Source of the DNA: Planctomycetota bacterium
GTDB lineage: Bacteria; Planctomycetota; UBA1135; GCA-002686595
NCBI GenBank assembly: GCA_016872795.1
Contig: VGYZ01000002.1
Coordinates: 43,627-107,626, forward strand
Length of the DNA: 64,000 bases
Direction of reading: 5' to 3'
The translations under genes and the position numbers were made by a program. Within the stretch, counting starts at the first letter, position 1. Each line of letters starts with the position of its first letter. Of this stretch, positions 17,873-26,247 are shown one piece after another. Below the pieces are notes generated by a model, which saw nothing but the letters and a program-made list of their open reading frames with translations, was not told where the DNA came from and ran no database searches.

Positions 17873-18175
17873 TCAGGCCACGGTGAACCAGTGGTCGAAG
17901 TCGCTCGCCGCGAGCGTGCGCGCCACCAGCGGGCGCGGACGCTCGAGAGTCACGCGTGCGCCCTTGGAGGCGGCGAAGTCCCGCAGCAGGAGCAGCATTC
18001 CGAGCGCCGAGCTGTCGATGTACTCGGCGTCCCGCAGGTCGACCAGAAACGCGGAGGGCTCGCGTTCGCACTCCTCGTAGGAGCGCAGGAAGGCCTCGCG
18101 GGAACGGAAGTCGAAGCGTCCGGCGATGTGCAGCGTGAGCGTTCCGTCGTCGGAGAAAGTGGAGAAGATCGGCAT
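17873..18175 (-). CDS. STAS-domain anti-sigma factor antagonist-like protein
   Basis: The 100-residue product is one STAS domain: FSDDGTLTLHIAGRFDFRS, then FLVDLRDAEYIDSSALGMLL, where the serine pair before ALG is the usual phosphorylation site of RsbV/SpoIIAA proteins. It would be phosphorylated by the HATPase encoded nine bases downstream and release its target when unphosphorylated. I chose ATG 18175 because codons upstream of it (GGT, CGA, AAT, GCA) lose the local G/C third-position bias; ATG 18211 would add 12 residues. Confidence 0.85.
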   Translation of the reverse strand: MPIFSTFSDDGTLTLHIAGRFDFRSREAFLRSYEECEREPSAFLVDLRDAEYIDSSALGMLLLLRDFAASKGARVTLERPRPLVARTLAASDFDHWFTVA

Positions 18176-18278
18176 GGGGGCTGCCGCGAAATTTCGACCG
18201 ATCGTGGACATTTCTTGGGCCGAGCGCGCCCGATGTCCCGACTTTGGGCTGCGGCTCACTGCCGACCCGCGCTCCGCG

Positions 18279-18665
18279 ATGTCCGAAGGTGCTCGCCCCA
18301 AACCCAGCCACGAGGGGCGCAACAGGTCCGGATCGGGACGGGTTCCAGCCCCCGAGCGCGCGGTGATCTTGGGCGGCACCGCCTACGGCACCGTGCGCCC
18401 TGCCGCGCGCGCCTCGCGCAGCGCGGATTACCCCCGCGAGGTGACGCGCGATCTCGAGCACATCGAGCTGCTCGCCGCCCGCTTCGACTCCTTCGCCGAG
18501 GGCCTGCGCGCGACCCGCGGACTGGCCGAGGAGTTCGGCGACATCGACGCGGCCGACCTGCTCGCCGCCATGCTGCGCCAGCACGAGAAGCACGGCTGGT
18601 TCTTGCGCGCGACGCTCGGCGTCCAGCTGGACCGGCCCGGCGCTCGCCGGGCGCGCGGGCGGTGA
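18279..18665 (+). pseudogene. 3' remnant of a Dps-family ferritin gene
   Basis: From about 18351 the frame reads APERAVILGGTAYGTV, YPREVTRDLEHIELLAARF and DIDAADLLAAMLRQHEKHGW, ending in FLRATL. This aligns throughout with the C-terminal half of E. coli Dps (AERAVQLGG...TADILTAASRDLDKFLWF). The N-terminal half, which carries the ferroxidase ligands (His51, His63, Asp67, Asp78, Glu82 in E. coli numbering), is absent. The 70 bases before the homology are Gly/Ser/Arg-rich and look unrelated. An ATG at 18279 could still give a 128-residue product, but it could not form a ferroxidase centre. I call it a truncated gene. Confidence 0.65.
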
Positions 18666-18684
18666 CGCCCGCGCGCTCGGTCGG

Positions 18685-18690
18685 TTAGCT
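18685..18690 (+). promoter_or_regulatory. Putative -10 box TTAGCT at the cytochrome gene
   Basis: TTAGCT lies eight bases before GTG 18699, in a run that is otherwise almost pure G/C. If used, the transcript would start at or next to the start codon (leaderless). No clear -35 box is seen. Confidence 0.3.
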
Positions 18691-18698
18691 TGGGCCGC

Positions 18699-19709
18699 GT
18701 GAAGCTTCGCTCGCGTTCCGTGCTCGCGCCGTCCGGCGCCGTCGCGCTGGTCGCGCTGCTCGCCTCCGCGGGCAGCGTGTGGCAGGCGCGCACGCCTTGG
18801 CCGCTCCAGCCGCCGGCTCCGGTGCCCGACGGTCGGAAGCCCAAGCTCGAACGCGCGAGCGAGCTCGCGTGCGCGCAGTGCCACGCCGCGCAGGTGGCGG
18901 AATGGGCCGGCACGACCCACGCGCTGGCGTGGGAGAACGAGCCGTACCAAGAGGAGCTTCAAGGCCGCAAGAAGGCCGAGAGCTGCCACGGCTGCCACGC
19001 GCCGGTGGCGCTGCACGGCGCGCTCGACGCGCTGCTCGCGGGCAAGCCCGAGGCGCGCGCGGACGCGCGCCACTTCGGCGTGTCGTGCGAGAGCTGCCAT
19101 CTCGCGACCGATGGCGCGCTGCTCGGCCCCACCGGTGCCGCCACCGAAAAGCACGCGACTCGCAAGGGCGCGAGCTTCGACGCCGAGGGCTCGAACGCGC
19201 TGTGCGCGAGCTGCCATCGCACCACGGTCGGGCCCGTGATCGGTCTCGCGCGCGACTTCGAGCAGTCCGCGGGCGCGGCGTCGGGCGCGACCTGCGTCGG
19301 CTGCCACATGGCGCCGCGCGCGGAGGTGGCCGTCGAAGGCGGCACGCGCATCGTGCGCAGCCACGCCTTGCAGACGCCGCGCGACCCGGCCTTCCTCGCG
19401 CTCGGCTTCGAGCTCACCCTCGCGCACGAGGCATCGGGGCCGGCGCTGCGCGTCCGCAACCTCGCCGGCCACCGCGTGCCCGGCCTGATCGGGCGCGAGA
19501 TCGAGTTCGTCGCGACGGCGAGCGATGCGGCGCTCACGGAGCTCGGGCGCGAGACGCTCACGCTCACCACCGAGAGTTATCTGAGGGTGGACGAGACACT
19601 CGAGCTCGCGCTGCCAGCGCGCACCGCGCGCGTACGCGTGCTCGGCCGCCACCACGACCCGCGCGTGGACAAGCCCGTCACATTCCTCGAGCGCGAGTTG
19701 GGTCCCTGA
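18699..19709 (+). CDS. Pentahaem c-type cytochrome, exported
   Basis: The 336-residue product has an N-terminal hydrophobic signal/anchor (residues 12-27) and five CxxCH haem-binding motifs: CAQCH (58-62), CHGCH, CESCH, CASCH and CVGCH. Extra histidines (THALAWE, HFGVSC, KHATRKG, SHAL) can serve as distal ligands. The arrangement resembles cytochrome c554-type multihaem proteins that shuttle electrons in the periplasm. The C-terminal 130 residues are beta-rich with no haem. The start is GTG 18699 (TTG 18690 is an alternative). It lies between the dps remnant and a vWA protein; its redox partner is not evident. Confidence 0.85.
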   Translation: MKLRSRSVLAPSGAVALVALLASAGSVWQARTPWPLQPPAPVPDGRKPKLERASELACAQCHAAQVAEWAGTTHALAWENEPYQEELQGRKKAESCHGCHAPVALHGALDALLAGKPEARADARHFGVSCESCHLATDGALLGPTGAATEKHATRKGASFDAEGSNALCASCHRTTVGPVIGLARDFEQSAGAASGATCVGCHMAPRAEVAVEGGTRIVRSHALQTPRDPAFLALGFELTLAHEASGPALRVRNLAGHRVPGLIGREIEFVATASDAALTELGRETLTLTTESYLRVDETLELALPARTARVRVLGRHHDPRVDKPVTFLERELGP

Positions 19710-19730
19710 GCGAGGCGGCGCCAAACGCGC

Positions 19731-19736
19731 TACGCT
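19731..19736 (+). promoter_or_regulatory. Putative -10 box TACGCT at the vWA gene
   Basis: TACGCT sits 13 bases before GTG 19750, giving a very short predicted leader. It has no good -35 partner. It is listed because the same arrangement recurs before several genes here. Confidence 0.3.
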
Positions 19737-19749
19737 CTTCTCCCCCATC

Positions 19750-21300
19750 GTGCCGCGTCTGCTCCGCCCCCTGTTGCTCGCCCTCGCGTTCGCGCTCGCT
19801 GCGCCCGCGCGCGCGCAGTCGGATTCCGAGGACGCGGTCGGCCGTGCGCAGGCTTGGCTCGCGCGCGCGAGCCGGACGACGATCGCGCTCTCCGACGAGG
19901 ATGTGCGCGCCCTCGAGCGCTGGCTCGACGACCTGCGGCTCGTGCAGGTGATCCAGCCGGAGCGTCGCACGGTCGTGTTCGCGGTGCTGCTCGACCTCGC
20001 CGCGCTCGACCCCGGTGAGGTCGTTCCTCCGACCCTGCAGACGCCGCAGCTGCGCATGCGCGTGGGACGCGCGGCGTTCGCGGCCCTCGGTCCCGCGCTC
20101 GACCTGTCGAGGGATGGTGCCACCCAGCGCTGGCTGGCGCGCGAAGTGCTCGGAAGCGAAGCGGAAACCAGCCGCGCGCGGCGCATCGAGGCGCTCGAGT
20201 GCCTCGAGGGTCGGCGCGAGGGCGAGACGCTCTCCGCCCTGCTGCACTGTGCGCGGGCTCCCGACGCGCAGGTGCGCGAGCTGGCGATGCGCTCGCTCGT
20301 CGGCTGGCCCGACGACGGCGTGCACTTCTTCATGCTCGCCCAGTTCGAGACCAACGAACGGCGCCCGGGCTGGGTCAACATCGCGCTCGTGCGCCGGCAC
20401 TTCCAGACCGTGGAGCGCATCGGTCAGGGCCGCGCGGCCGAGGCCTTGGTGGCGTTCCTGCGACCGGCGCTGGTGTCGACGAACTGGCGCGACGCCGTGC
20501 GCGCCCTGCCGCTGCTCACTCGGGTGGACGACGCGCTCGCCGTGCCCGTGCTGATCGAGAGCCTCGGACTGTGGGTCGCGCGGCGCGAGGCGGGCGGCGG
20601 CTCGCGGCGGGTCGAGGGCGAGTTCGTGGCCGAGCTGCGACGGCGTTCGGGGCGCACCATGGGCGCCTTTCCGGAGCGCTGGTCCGCGTGGTGGCGCGCG
20701 CGCTGCGCGGGCACGCTCGTCGATGACCCCGGACAAGCCGAGGCGCCGACTTCGCGGGCGGGTTTCTACGGCTTGCGGCCGGAGACCGATCGGGTGACCT
20801 TCCTGATCGACGCCTCGGGTTCGATGAACGAGCAGGTGTCCGAGGGAGTCACGCGCTATGCGCAGGCGCTCGAGCAGCTACTCGGCTTTCTCGACGGCCT
20901 CGGCGAGGGCGCGCGCTTCCGCATCGTGCTGTTCGATTCCAAGCTGCGGATCTGGAAGGACAGCTTGCAGCCCGCCACGCGCAGCTCGATCGCGGCCGCG
21001 GAGCGCTGGGCGGCCTACCAGCGACCCGGCGGCGGAACCTACCTCAAGCCGGGGGTGGAGGCCTGCCTAAGGGTCGGATTGGACGGAAAAATCGACCTGC
21101 GGCTCCTCGAGGAGGACACGGTGATCGTGCTCTGCGATGGCGAGACCGCCGAGGGGCGCAACTGGATCTGGCCGTGGTGGCGCGAGGTGGCGGAGGAGAG
21201 TTGCGTCCATGTGCACTGCGTGCAACTCGGCTCCGGCGGCAACGGCGCGCTCGAGGCGCTCGCCGAAGTCTCTGGCGGCGAGTTCGTGCGCGTGCCGTAA
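19750..21300 (+). CDS. Exported HEAT-like repeat protein with C-terminal von Willebrand A domain
   Basis: The 516-residue product starts at GTG 19750 with a signal peptide ([21 protein letters not shown]). Residues from about 30 to 300 are helical repeat-like and contain a W-x2-WW module ([10 protein letters not shown]) like the one in the HEAT protein at the left edge. The C-terminal 180 residues are a vWA domain with a complete [13 protein letters not shown], then a Thr in [10 protein letters not shown] and an Asp in [12 protein letters not shown]. vWA domains bind partner proteins through a divalent metal. It may share a transcript with the cytochrome gene (40-base gap). Function is not known. 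Confidence 0.8.
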   Translation: MPRLLRPLLLALAFALAAPARAQSDSEDAVGRAQAWLARASRTTIALSDEDVRALERWLDDLRLVQVIQPERRTVVFAVLLDLAALDPGEVVPPTLQTPQLRMRVGRAAFAALGPALDLSRDGATQRWLAREVLGSEAETSRARRIEALECLEGRREGETLSALLHCARAPDAQVRELAMRSLVGWPDDGVHFFMLAQFETNERRPGWVNIALVRRHFQTVERIGQGRAAEALVAFLRPALVSTNWRDAVRALPLLTRVDDALAVPVLIESLGLWVARREAGGGSRRVEGEFVAELRRRSGRTMGAFPERWSAWWRARCAGTLVDDPGQAEAPTSRAGFYGLRPETDRVTFLIDASGSMNEQVSEGVTRYAQALEQLLGFLDGLGEGARFRIVLFDSKLRIWKDSLQPATRSSIAAAERWAAYQRPGGGTYLKPGVEACLRVGLDGKIDLRLLEEDTVIVLCDGETAEGRNWIWPWWREVAEESCVHVHCVQLGSGGNGALEALAEVSGGEFVRVP

Positions 21301-21423
21301 TCATGCACGGGGGAGCGGGGTCGAGCGCGGCGGCGCAAGCGCGCGCGGCGCGAGCCGCCGATCGCGTCCACGCTCGGCCCACTCGACCGCGCGCGACATG
21401 CTCGAGCGGAAGCTGCGCGGCGA

Positions 21424-21452
21424 TTCCATCGACCCGAGGGCGCCGCTATGCT
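21424..21452 (+). promoter_or_regulatory. Putative sigma-70 promoter of the nuo operon
   Basis: TTCCAT (21424-21429) and TATGCT (21447-21452) are separated by exactly 17 bases, the ideal sigma-70 spacing. It is the best promoter-like sequence between the vWA gene and nuoA. Transcription would start near 21459, leaving a leader of about 150 bases. Confidence 0.45.
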
Positions 21453-21468
21453 CTCGGCCCCCAAGCAA

Positions 21469-21498
21469 CGACGGCGGAGGGATAGCGACGGCGGAGGG
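21469..21498 (+). repeat. 13-bp direct repeat in the nuo leader
   Basis: CGACGGCGGAGGG occurs at 21469-21481 and again at 21486-21498, separated by four bases (ATAG). The copies lie just after the predicted transcription start, so they could bind a regulator on DNA or act in the leader RNA. Neither is demonstrated. Confidence 0.6.
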
Positions 21499-21611
21499 CC
21501 TGCGCGGCCAGCTGTGGTCGGTGCGTCCCGCTGCCCCAACTTCCGCCCCATCCCCCACCCCGACCGCCGTCCCAAGGCCCTCGCGCGAGGTCCGGACGCT
21601 CGGCAGCAGGG

Positions 21612-22030
21612 GTGCCACTCCACGAGCACAGCCCCCCGCTGGTGGCGGGCGCGCTCACGCCGCAAGCGATGCTCCAGAACTACGCCCCGATCCTGATCCT
21701 CGCGCTGGTCGTCGCGGGATTCGCGATCGCGAACCTGATCATCTCCGATGTGCTCGGCAAGAAGCGCCGCGCCATCGGCAAGGCGGACGCCTACGAGTCG
21801 GGCATGGATCCTGTCGGCAGCGCGCGCGTGCGCCTGTCGATCCACTTCTACCTGATCGCGGTGCTGTTCATCCTGTTCGATGTCGAGTCTATCTTCCTGA
21901 TCCCGTGGGCCGGCACGGTGAAGACGCTCTCCGCGCAGGGTCTGGGACCGGTGATGTTCTTCGAGGTGCTGGCCTTCGTCGGCGTGCTCGCCGTGGGTCT
22001 CGCCTATGTATGGCGCAAGGGAGGTCTCGA

Positions 22031-22043
<13 letters not shown>
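21612..22043 (+). CDS. nuoA: NADH-quinone oxidoreductase subunit A
   Basis: NuoA is a small membrane subunit of complex I near the quinone chamber. The 143-residue product has three hydrophobic helices and the family signature [20 protein letters not shown] followed by [16 protein letters not shown]. The acidic FDVE segment is conserved in the family. I took GTG 21612 because its 19 codons before ATG 21669 keep the local G/C third-position bias; starting at ATG 21669 ([11 protein letters not shown]) would give the more usual 124 residues. First gene of the 14-gene operon; nuoB overlaps its end by 13 bases. Confidence 0.93.
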
Positions 22044-22692
<649 letters not shown>

Positions 22693-22696
<4 letters not shown>

Positions 22697-23226
22697 GCGA
22701 CGCCGACGCCAACACTCCGCTCGCCGCGAGCGCGCCGCGCTTCGCCGCCGCGCTCGGCGCGCTCCCCCACTGCATCTCGCAGTCGCCGGACGGTCCGGTG
22801 ATCGAGGTCGAGCTCGCGAACTTGCACGCCGTGCTGCGCGCGCTGCGCGATGGCGCGGGCTTCGAGCTGTGCAGCTTCGTCACCTGCATCGACCACTATC
22901 CGACGACGCCCCGCTTCGCGCTGCACCACCAGCTGCTCTCGCTCGCGCACAACGACCGCGTGCGCGTGCGCTGCGTGCTGCCCGGCGAGAGCGCGCCGAC
23001 ATGCACCGACCTGTGGCCGGGCGCGAACTACATGGAGCGCGAATGCTTCGACATGTTCGGCGTGCGCTTTGGGGGCCACCCGGACCTGCGCCGCCTGCTG
23101 ATGCCCGACGGCTACGACCACCACCCGCTCCGCAAGGAGTTCCCGCACCAGGGCATCGAGCCCGACCGGCTGTACCGGCAGTGGGATCGCGCGCGCCGCG
23201 CGAGCTGGACGGACGACGCCCGATGA
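22693..23226 (+). CDS. nuoC: NADH-quinone oxidoreductase subunit C
   Basis: NuoC is the 30-kDa-type peripheral subunit that packs on NuoD. The 177-residue product has the family signatures [19 protein letters not shown] and the tail PLRKEFP. It is separate from nuoD, unlike the fused NuoCD of enterobacteria. The GTG start overlaps the nuoB stop as GTGA, and its own stop overlaps nuoD as ATGA. Confidence 0.94.
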
Positions 23227-24455
23227 CGCTCACGAAGCAAGTCTTCGAGTATGTGCCCGCGCCGCCGGAGGGCGACGATCCGCTGCACGGCGAGCTCCTG
23301 ACGCTCAACATGGGCCCGCAGCACCCGGCGACGCACGGCGTGCTGCGCATCGTGGTGACGCTCGACGGCGAGCGCATCGTCGAGTGCGATCCGGTCGTCG
23401 GCTACCTGCACCGCGGCAAGGAGAAGAGCGCCGAGTCGCTCGGCTGGCACAAGTTCTTCCCGCACACCGACCGCCTCGACTACGTGCAGCCCTTGATGAA
23501 CAATGTCGGCTACGCGCTCGCGCTCGAGCAGCTCGCCGGCATCGAGGCTCCGCCGCGCGCGCAGGTGATCCGCGTGCTCCTGATGGAGCTCTCGCGCATC
23601 ATGGGGCACCTGATCTACCTCGGCACCCAGTCGATCGACCTCGGCGCCGTGACGATCTTCTTCTACGCGTTCAAGGAGCGCGAGAAGCTCTACGAGATCG
23701 TCGATGCCTACACCGGGCATCGCATGAACAACACCTATGTGCGCATCGGCGGCCTGTACGCCGATGTGGACGAGAAGGTCGAGCGGCTGATCGAGGAGTT
23801 CTTGGTCGAGTTCCCCAAGGGACTCGACGACATGGACAAGCTGCTCACGCGCAATCGCATCTGGAACGACCGCAATCGCGACATCGGCGTGCTCTCGCGC
23901 GCGGATGCGCTGGCGATGTCGCTCACCGGGCCGGTGTTGCGCGGCTCGGGCGTCGAGTGGGACCTGCGCCGCGCGCAGCCCTACTGCGGCTACGAGAGCT
24001 ACGACTTCGATGTGCCCACGGGCGCGAGCGGTGACTGCTACGACCGTTACCTCGTGCGCATGGAAGAGATGCGCCAGAGCTGCCGCATCGTGCGTCAAGC
24101 GCTCGATCGCCTGAAGTCCACGCCGGGCGATGTGCTGGTCGAGGACCGGCGCTTCGTGCTGCCGCCCAAGGGCCTCGTGCACACCTCGATGGAAGAGCTG
24201 ATCTTCCAGTTCAAGGTCGTCACCGACCTGCGCTTGCCCAAGGGTCAGAGCTACCGCGGCATCGAGTCCTCGAAGGGCGAGCTCGGTTTCTTCGTGGCCA
24301 GCGACGGCAGCTCCACGCCGCTGCGCTGCCACATCCGTGCGCCGGGCCTGATGAACATCCAGGCGCTTCCGATGCTGGCCAAGGGCCGGCTGTTCTCCGA
24401 CATGGTCTCCCTGATCGGCTCCATGGACTTCGTCATGGGCGAGGTGGATCGCTGA
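23223..24455 (+). CDS. nuoD: NADH-quinone oxidoreductase subunit D
   Basis: NuoD (49-kDa subunit) lines the quinone-binding cavity next to cluster N2. The 410-residue product shows NMGPQHPATHGVLR (the quinone-site histidine loop), YLHRGKEKSAE, the DRLDYVQPL segment, RGSGVEWDLRRAQPY and the invariant C-terminal end GEVDR. Length and motifs are complete. The start is ATGA-coupled to nuoC. Confidence 0.96.
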   Translation: MTLTKQVFEYVPAPPEGDDPLHGELLTLNMGPQHPATHGVLRIVVTLDGERIVECDPVVGYLHRGKEKSAESLGWHKFFPHTDRLDYVQPLMNNVGYALALEQLAGIEAPPRAQVIRVLLMELSRIMGHLIYLGTQSIDLGAVTIFFYAFKEREKLYEIVDAYTGHRMNNTYVRIGGLYADVDEKVERLIEEFLVEFPKGLDDMDKLLTRNRIWNDRNRDIGVLSRADALAMSLTGPVLRGSGVEWDLRRAQPYCGYESYDFDVPTGASGDCYDRYLVRMEEMRQSCRIVRQALDRLKSTPGDVLVEDRRFVLPPKGLVHTSMEELIFQFKVVTDLRLPKGQSYRGIESSKGELGFFVASDGSSTPLRCHIRAPGLMNIQALPMLAKGRLFSDMVSLIGSMDFVMGEVDR

Positions 24456-24925
24456 TGGCACTGTCCGACAAGCTGAAAACCGAGTTCACCGAACTCGTCG
24501 CGCACTACCCCGAGAAGCGCGCCGGTCTGATCCCGGCCCTGCACCGCTGCCAAGAAGAGCAGGGCGGCTGGCTGAGCCCGCAGGCGCTCGAGGACTTGGC
24601 CGAGTTCTTCGGCCTCGAGCCGGTCGAGGTGTTCGGCGTCGCGACCTTCTATCCGATGTTCCGCCTGACGCCGCGCGGCCGCCATTTGGTCAGCGTGTGC
24701 CACAACATCTCGTGCACGCTGCGCGGCGCCGAGGACTTGCTCGCGCATGTGTGCCGCGTCACGGGCTCGCCCGTCGGCGGCACATCGCCCGACGGAAAGT
24801 TCAGCGTAGTGCGCGTCGAGTGCCAGGGTGCCTGCGCGAACGCTCCGATGTTCGACCTCGACGGGACCTACCACGAGGACCTCGACCGCTCGAGGGCCGA
24901 GCAGATCCTTGGGAGCTGCCAGTGA
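24455..24925 (+). CDS. nuoE: NADH-quinone oxidoreductase subunit E
   Basis: NuoE holds the [2Fe-2S] cluster N1a in the NADH-oxidising module. The 156-residue product has the thioredoxin-like fold with the two cysteine pairs CHNISC (C-x4-C) and CQGAC (C-x3-C) and the FGVATFYPMF helix. Its ATG shares one base with the nuoD stop (TGATG). Unlike some bacteria, the E-F-G module is encoded in place between D and H. Confidence 0.95.
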   Translation: MALSDKLKTEFTELVAHYPEKRAGLIPALHRCQEEQGGWLSPQALEDLAEFFGLEPVEVFGVATFYPMFRLTPRGRHLVSVCHNISCTLRGAEDLLAHVCRVTGSPVGGTSPDGKFSVVRVECQGACANAPMFDLDGTYHEDLDRSRAEQILGSCQ

Positions 24926-26247
24926 AGGACTTCCCGAAGTACCTCTTGAGCCGCGTCGGGCTGCCCCAGTCCCACACGCTCGCGACCTACCGCGCCGAGG
25001 GCGGCTACCGCGCCATCGAGGACGTGCTCAAGAAGCCGTGGAAGCCTGAGCAGGTCATCGGCGTGATCAAGGACTCGGGCCTGCGCGGCCGCGGCGGCGC
25101 CGGCTTCCCCACCGGCATGAAGTGGGGCTTCATGCCCGACATCACCAAGGATCCGCGCCCGCGCTACCTCGCGGTCAACGCGGACGAGTCCGAGCCCGGC
25201 ACATGCAAGGACCGCGTGCTGATGGAGAAGGACCCCCACGGCCTGATCGAGGGCTGCCTGATCGCGTGCTTCGCCATGCACGCCAAGGCCGCCTACATCT
25301 ATGTGCGCGGCGAGTACCGGCTCTCCTACAGCCGCCTGCAGGCGGCGATCGACGAGGCGCGCGCCGCGGGGCTCGTCGGTCAGAACATCCTCGGCACGGA
25401 CTTCTCGTGCGACATCTGGATGCACAAGGGCGCCGGTGCCTACATCTGCGGCGAAGAAACCGGCCTGATGGAGTCGCTCGAGGGCAAGCGCGGCCACCCG
25501 CGTCCCAAGCCGCCCTTCCCCGCAGGTTCCGGCCTGTGGAAATCGCCCACGACGGTCAACAATGTCGAGAGCATCTTCAACGCGCCGTTCATCGTTCGCA
25601 ACGGAGCCGGGTGGTTCAAGTCGATGGGCGTGCCCAAGAGCACGGGCAACTTCCTGCTCTGCATCTCGGGCCATGTCAACAAGCCCGGCGTGTACGAGCT
25701 GCCCTTCGGCCTCACCGCGCGCCAGATCATCGACGAGGTCGCCCTCGGCGTGTGGAAGGGCCGCAAGCTCAAGGCCTTCTTCCCGGGTGGCTCGTCGACG
25801 GGCCTGCTCCCCGCCTCGATGGTCGATGTCGCGATGGACCACGACTCGGTCAAGGCCGCGGGCTCGATGTTCGGCACGGCCGCGATGATCATCCTCGACG
25901 AGACGGCGTCGATTCCGCAGGCAATGGATGTCATTGCGCGCTTCTACGACCACGAGAGCTGCGGCCAGTGCAGCCAGTGCCGCGAGGGCACGCAGTGGCT
26001 GCACCAGATCTTCCGTCGCATCGCGCACGGCAGGGGCCAGATGTCGGACCTCGACCTGCTCGTCTCGCTCTCCAACGGCATGGCGCCCGCCAAGACCATC
26101 TGCGCGCTCGCCGACGCCGCCGCGATCCCGACGCTCGCGGCCGTGAAGCACTTCCGGCACGAGTTCGAGGAGTGCATCCGGCTCGGCCGCGATCCGCTCG
26201 CCCCGCAACCCCAGCACGCCCCTGAACTCCACGAGGCGCACGCGTGA
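24922..26247 (+). CDS. nuoF: NADH-quinone oxidoreductase subunit F
   Basis: NuoF binds NADH, FMN and cluster N3. The 441-residue product has the FMN/NADH loops GLRGRGGAGFPTG and NADESEPGTCKDR, ICGEETGLMESLEGKRGHPR, and the N3 ligands SCGQCSQCREG plus the later Cys of AKTICALAD. All are intact. The GTG start overlaps the nuoE stop as GTGA. A 20-residue acidic/His tail follows the last conserved helix. Confidence 0.96.
   Translation: MKDFPKYLLSRVGLPQSHTLATYRAEGGYRAIEDVLKKPWKPEQVIGVIKDSGLRGRGGAGFPTGMKWGFMPDITKDPRPRYLAVNADESEPGTCKDRVLMEKDPHGLIEGCLIACFAMHAKAAYIYVRGEYRLSYSRLQAAIDEARAAGLVGQNILGTDFSCDIWMHKGAGAYICGEETGLMESLEGKRGHPRPKPPFPAGSGLWKSPTTVNNVESIFNAPFIVRNGAGWFKSMGVPKSTGNFLLCISGHVNKPGVYELPFGLTARQIIDEVALGVWKGRKLKAFFPGGSSTGLLPASMVDVAMDHDSVKAAGSMFGTAAMIILDETASIPQAMDVIARFYDHESCGQCSQCREGTQWLHQIFRRIAHGRGQMSDLDLLVSLSNGMAPAKTICALADAAAIPTLAAVKHFRHEFEECIRLGRDPLAPQPQHAPELHEAHA

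Larger units (their letters stand above)
21301..21611 (+). other. 311-base leader region of the nuo operon
   Basis: No gene was found here: frames lack the usual third-position G/C bias and no family match is visible. It holds the putative nuo promoter (21424-21452) and a 13-bp direct repeat CGACGGCGGAGGG at 21469-21481 and 21486-21498, downstream of the -10 box. About 110 bases of untranslated leader follow, ending in a C-rich run before nuoA. Confidence 0.6.

Noticed and set aside
17244..20420. A 1,058-codon minus-strand frame covering the JAMM, RsbW, STAS, dps remnant and cytochrome genes
   Set aside because: It runs through five better-supported genes on both strands and its product is low-complexity.
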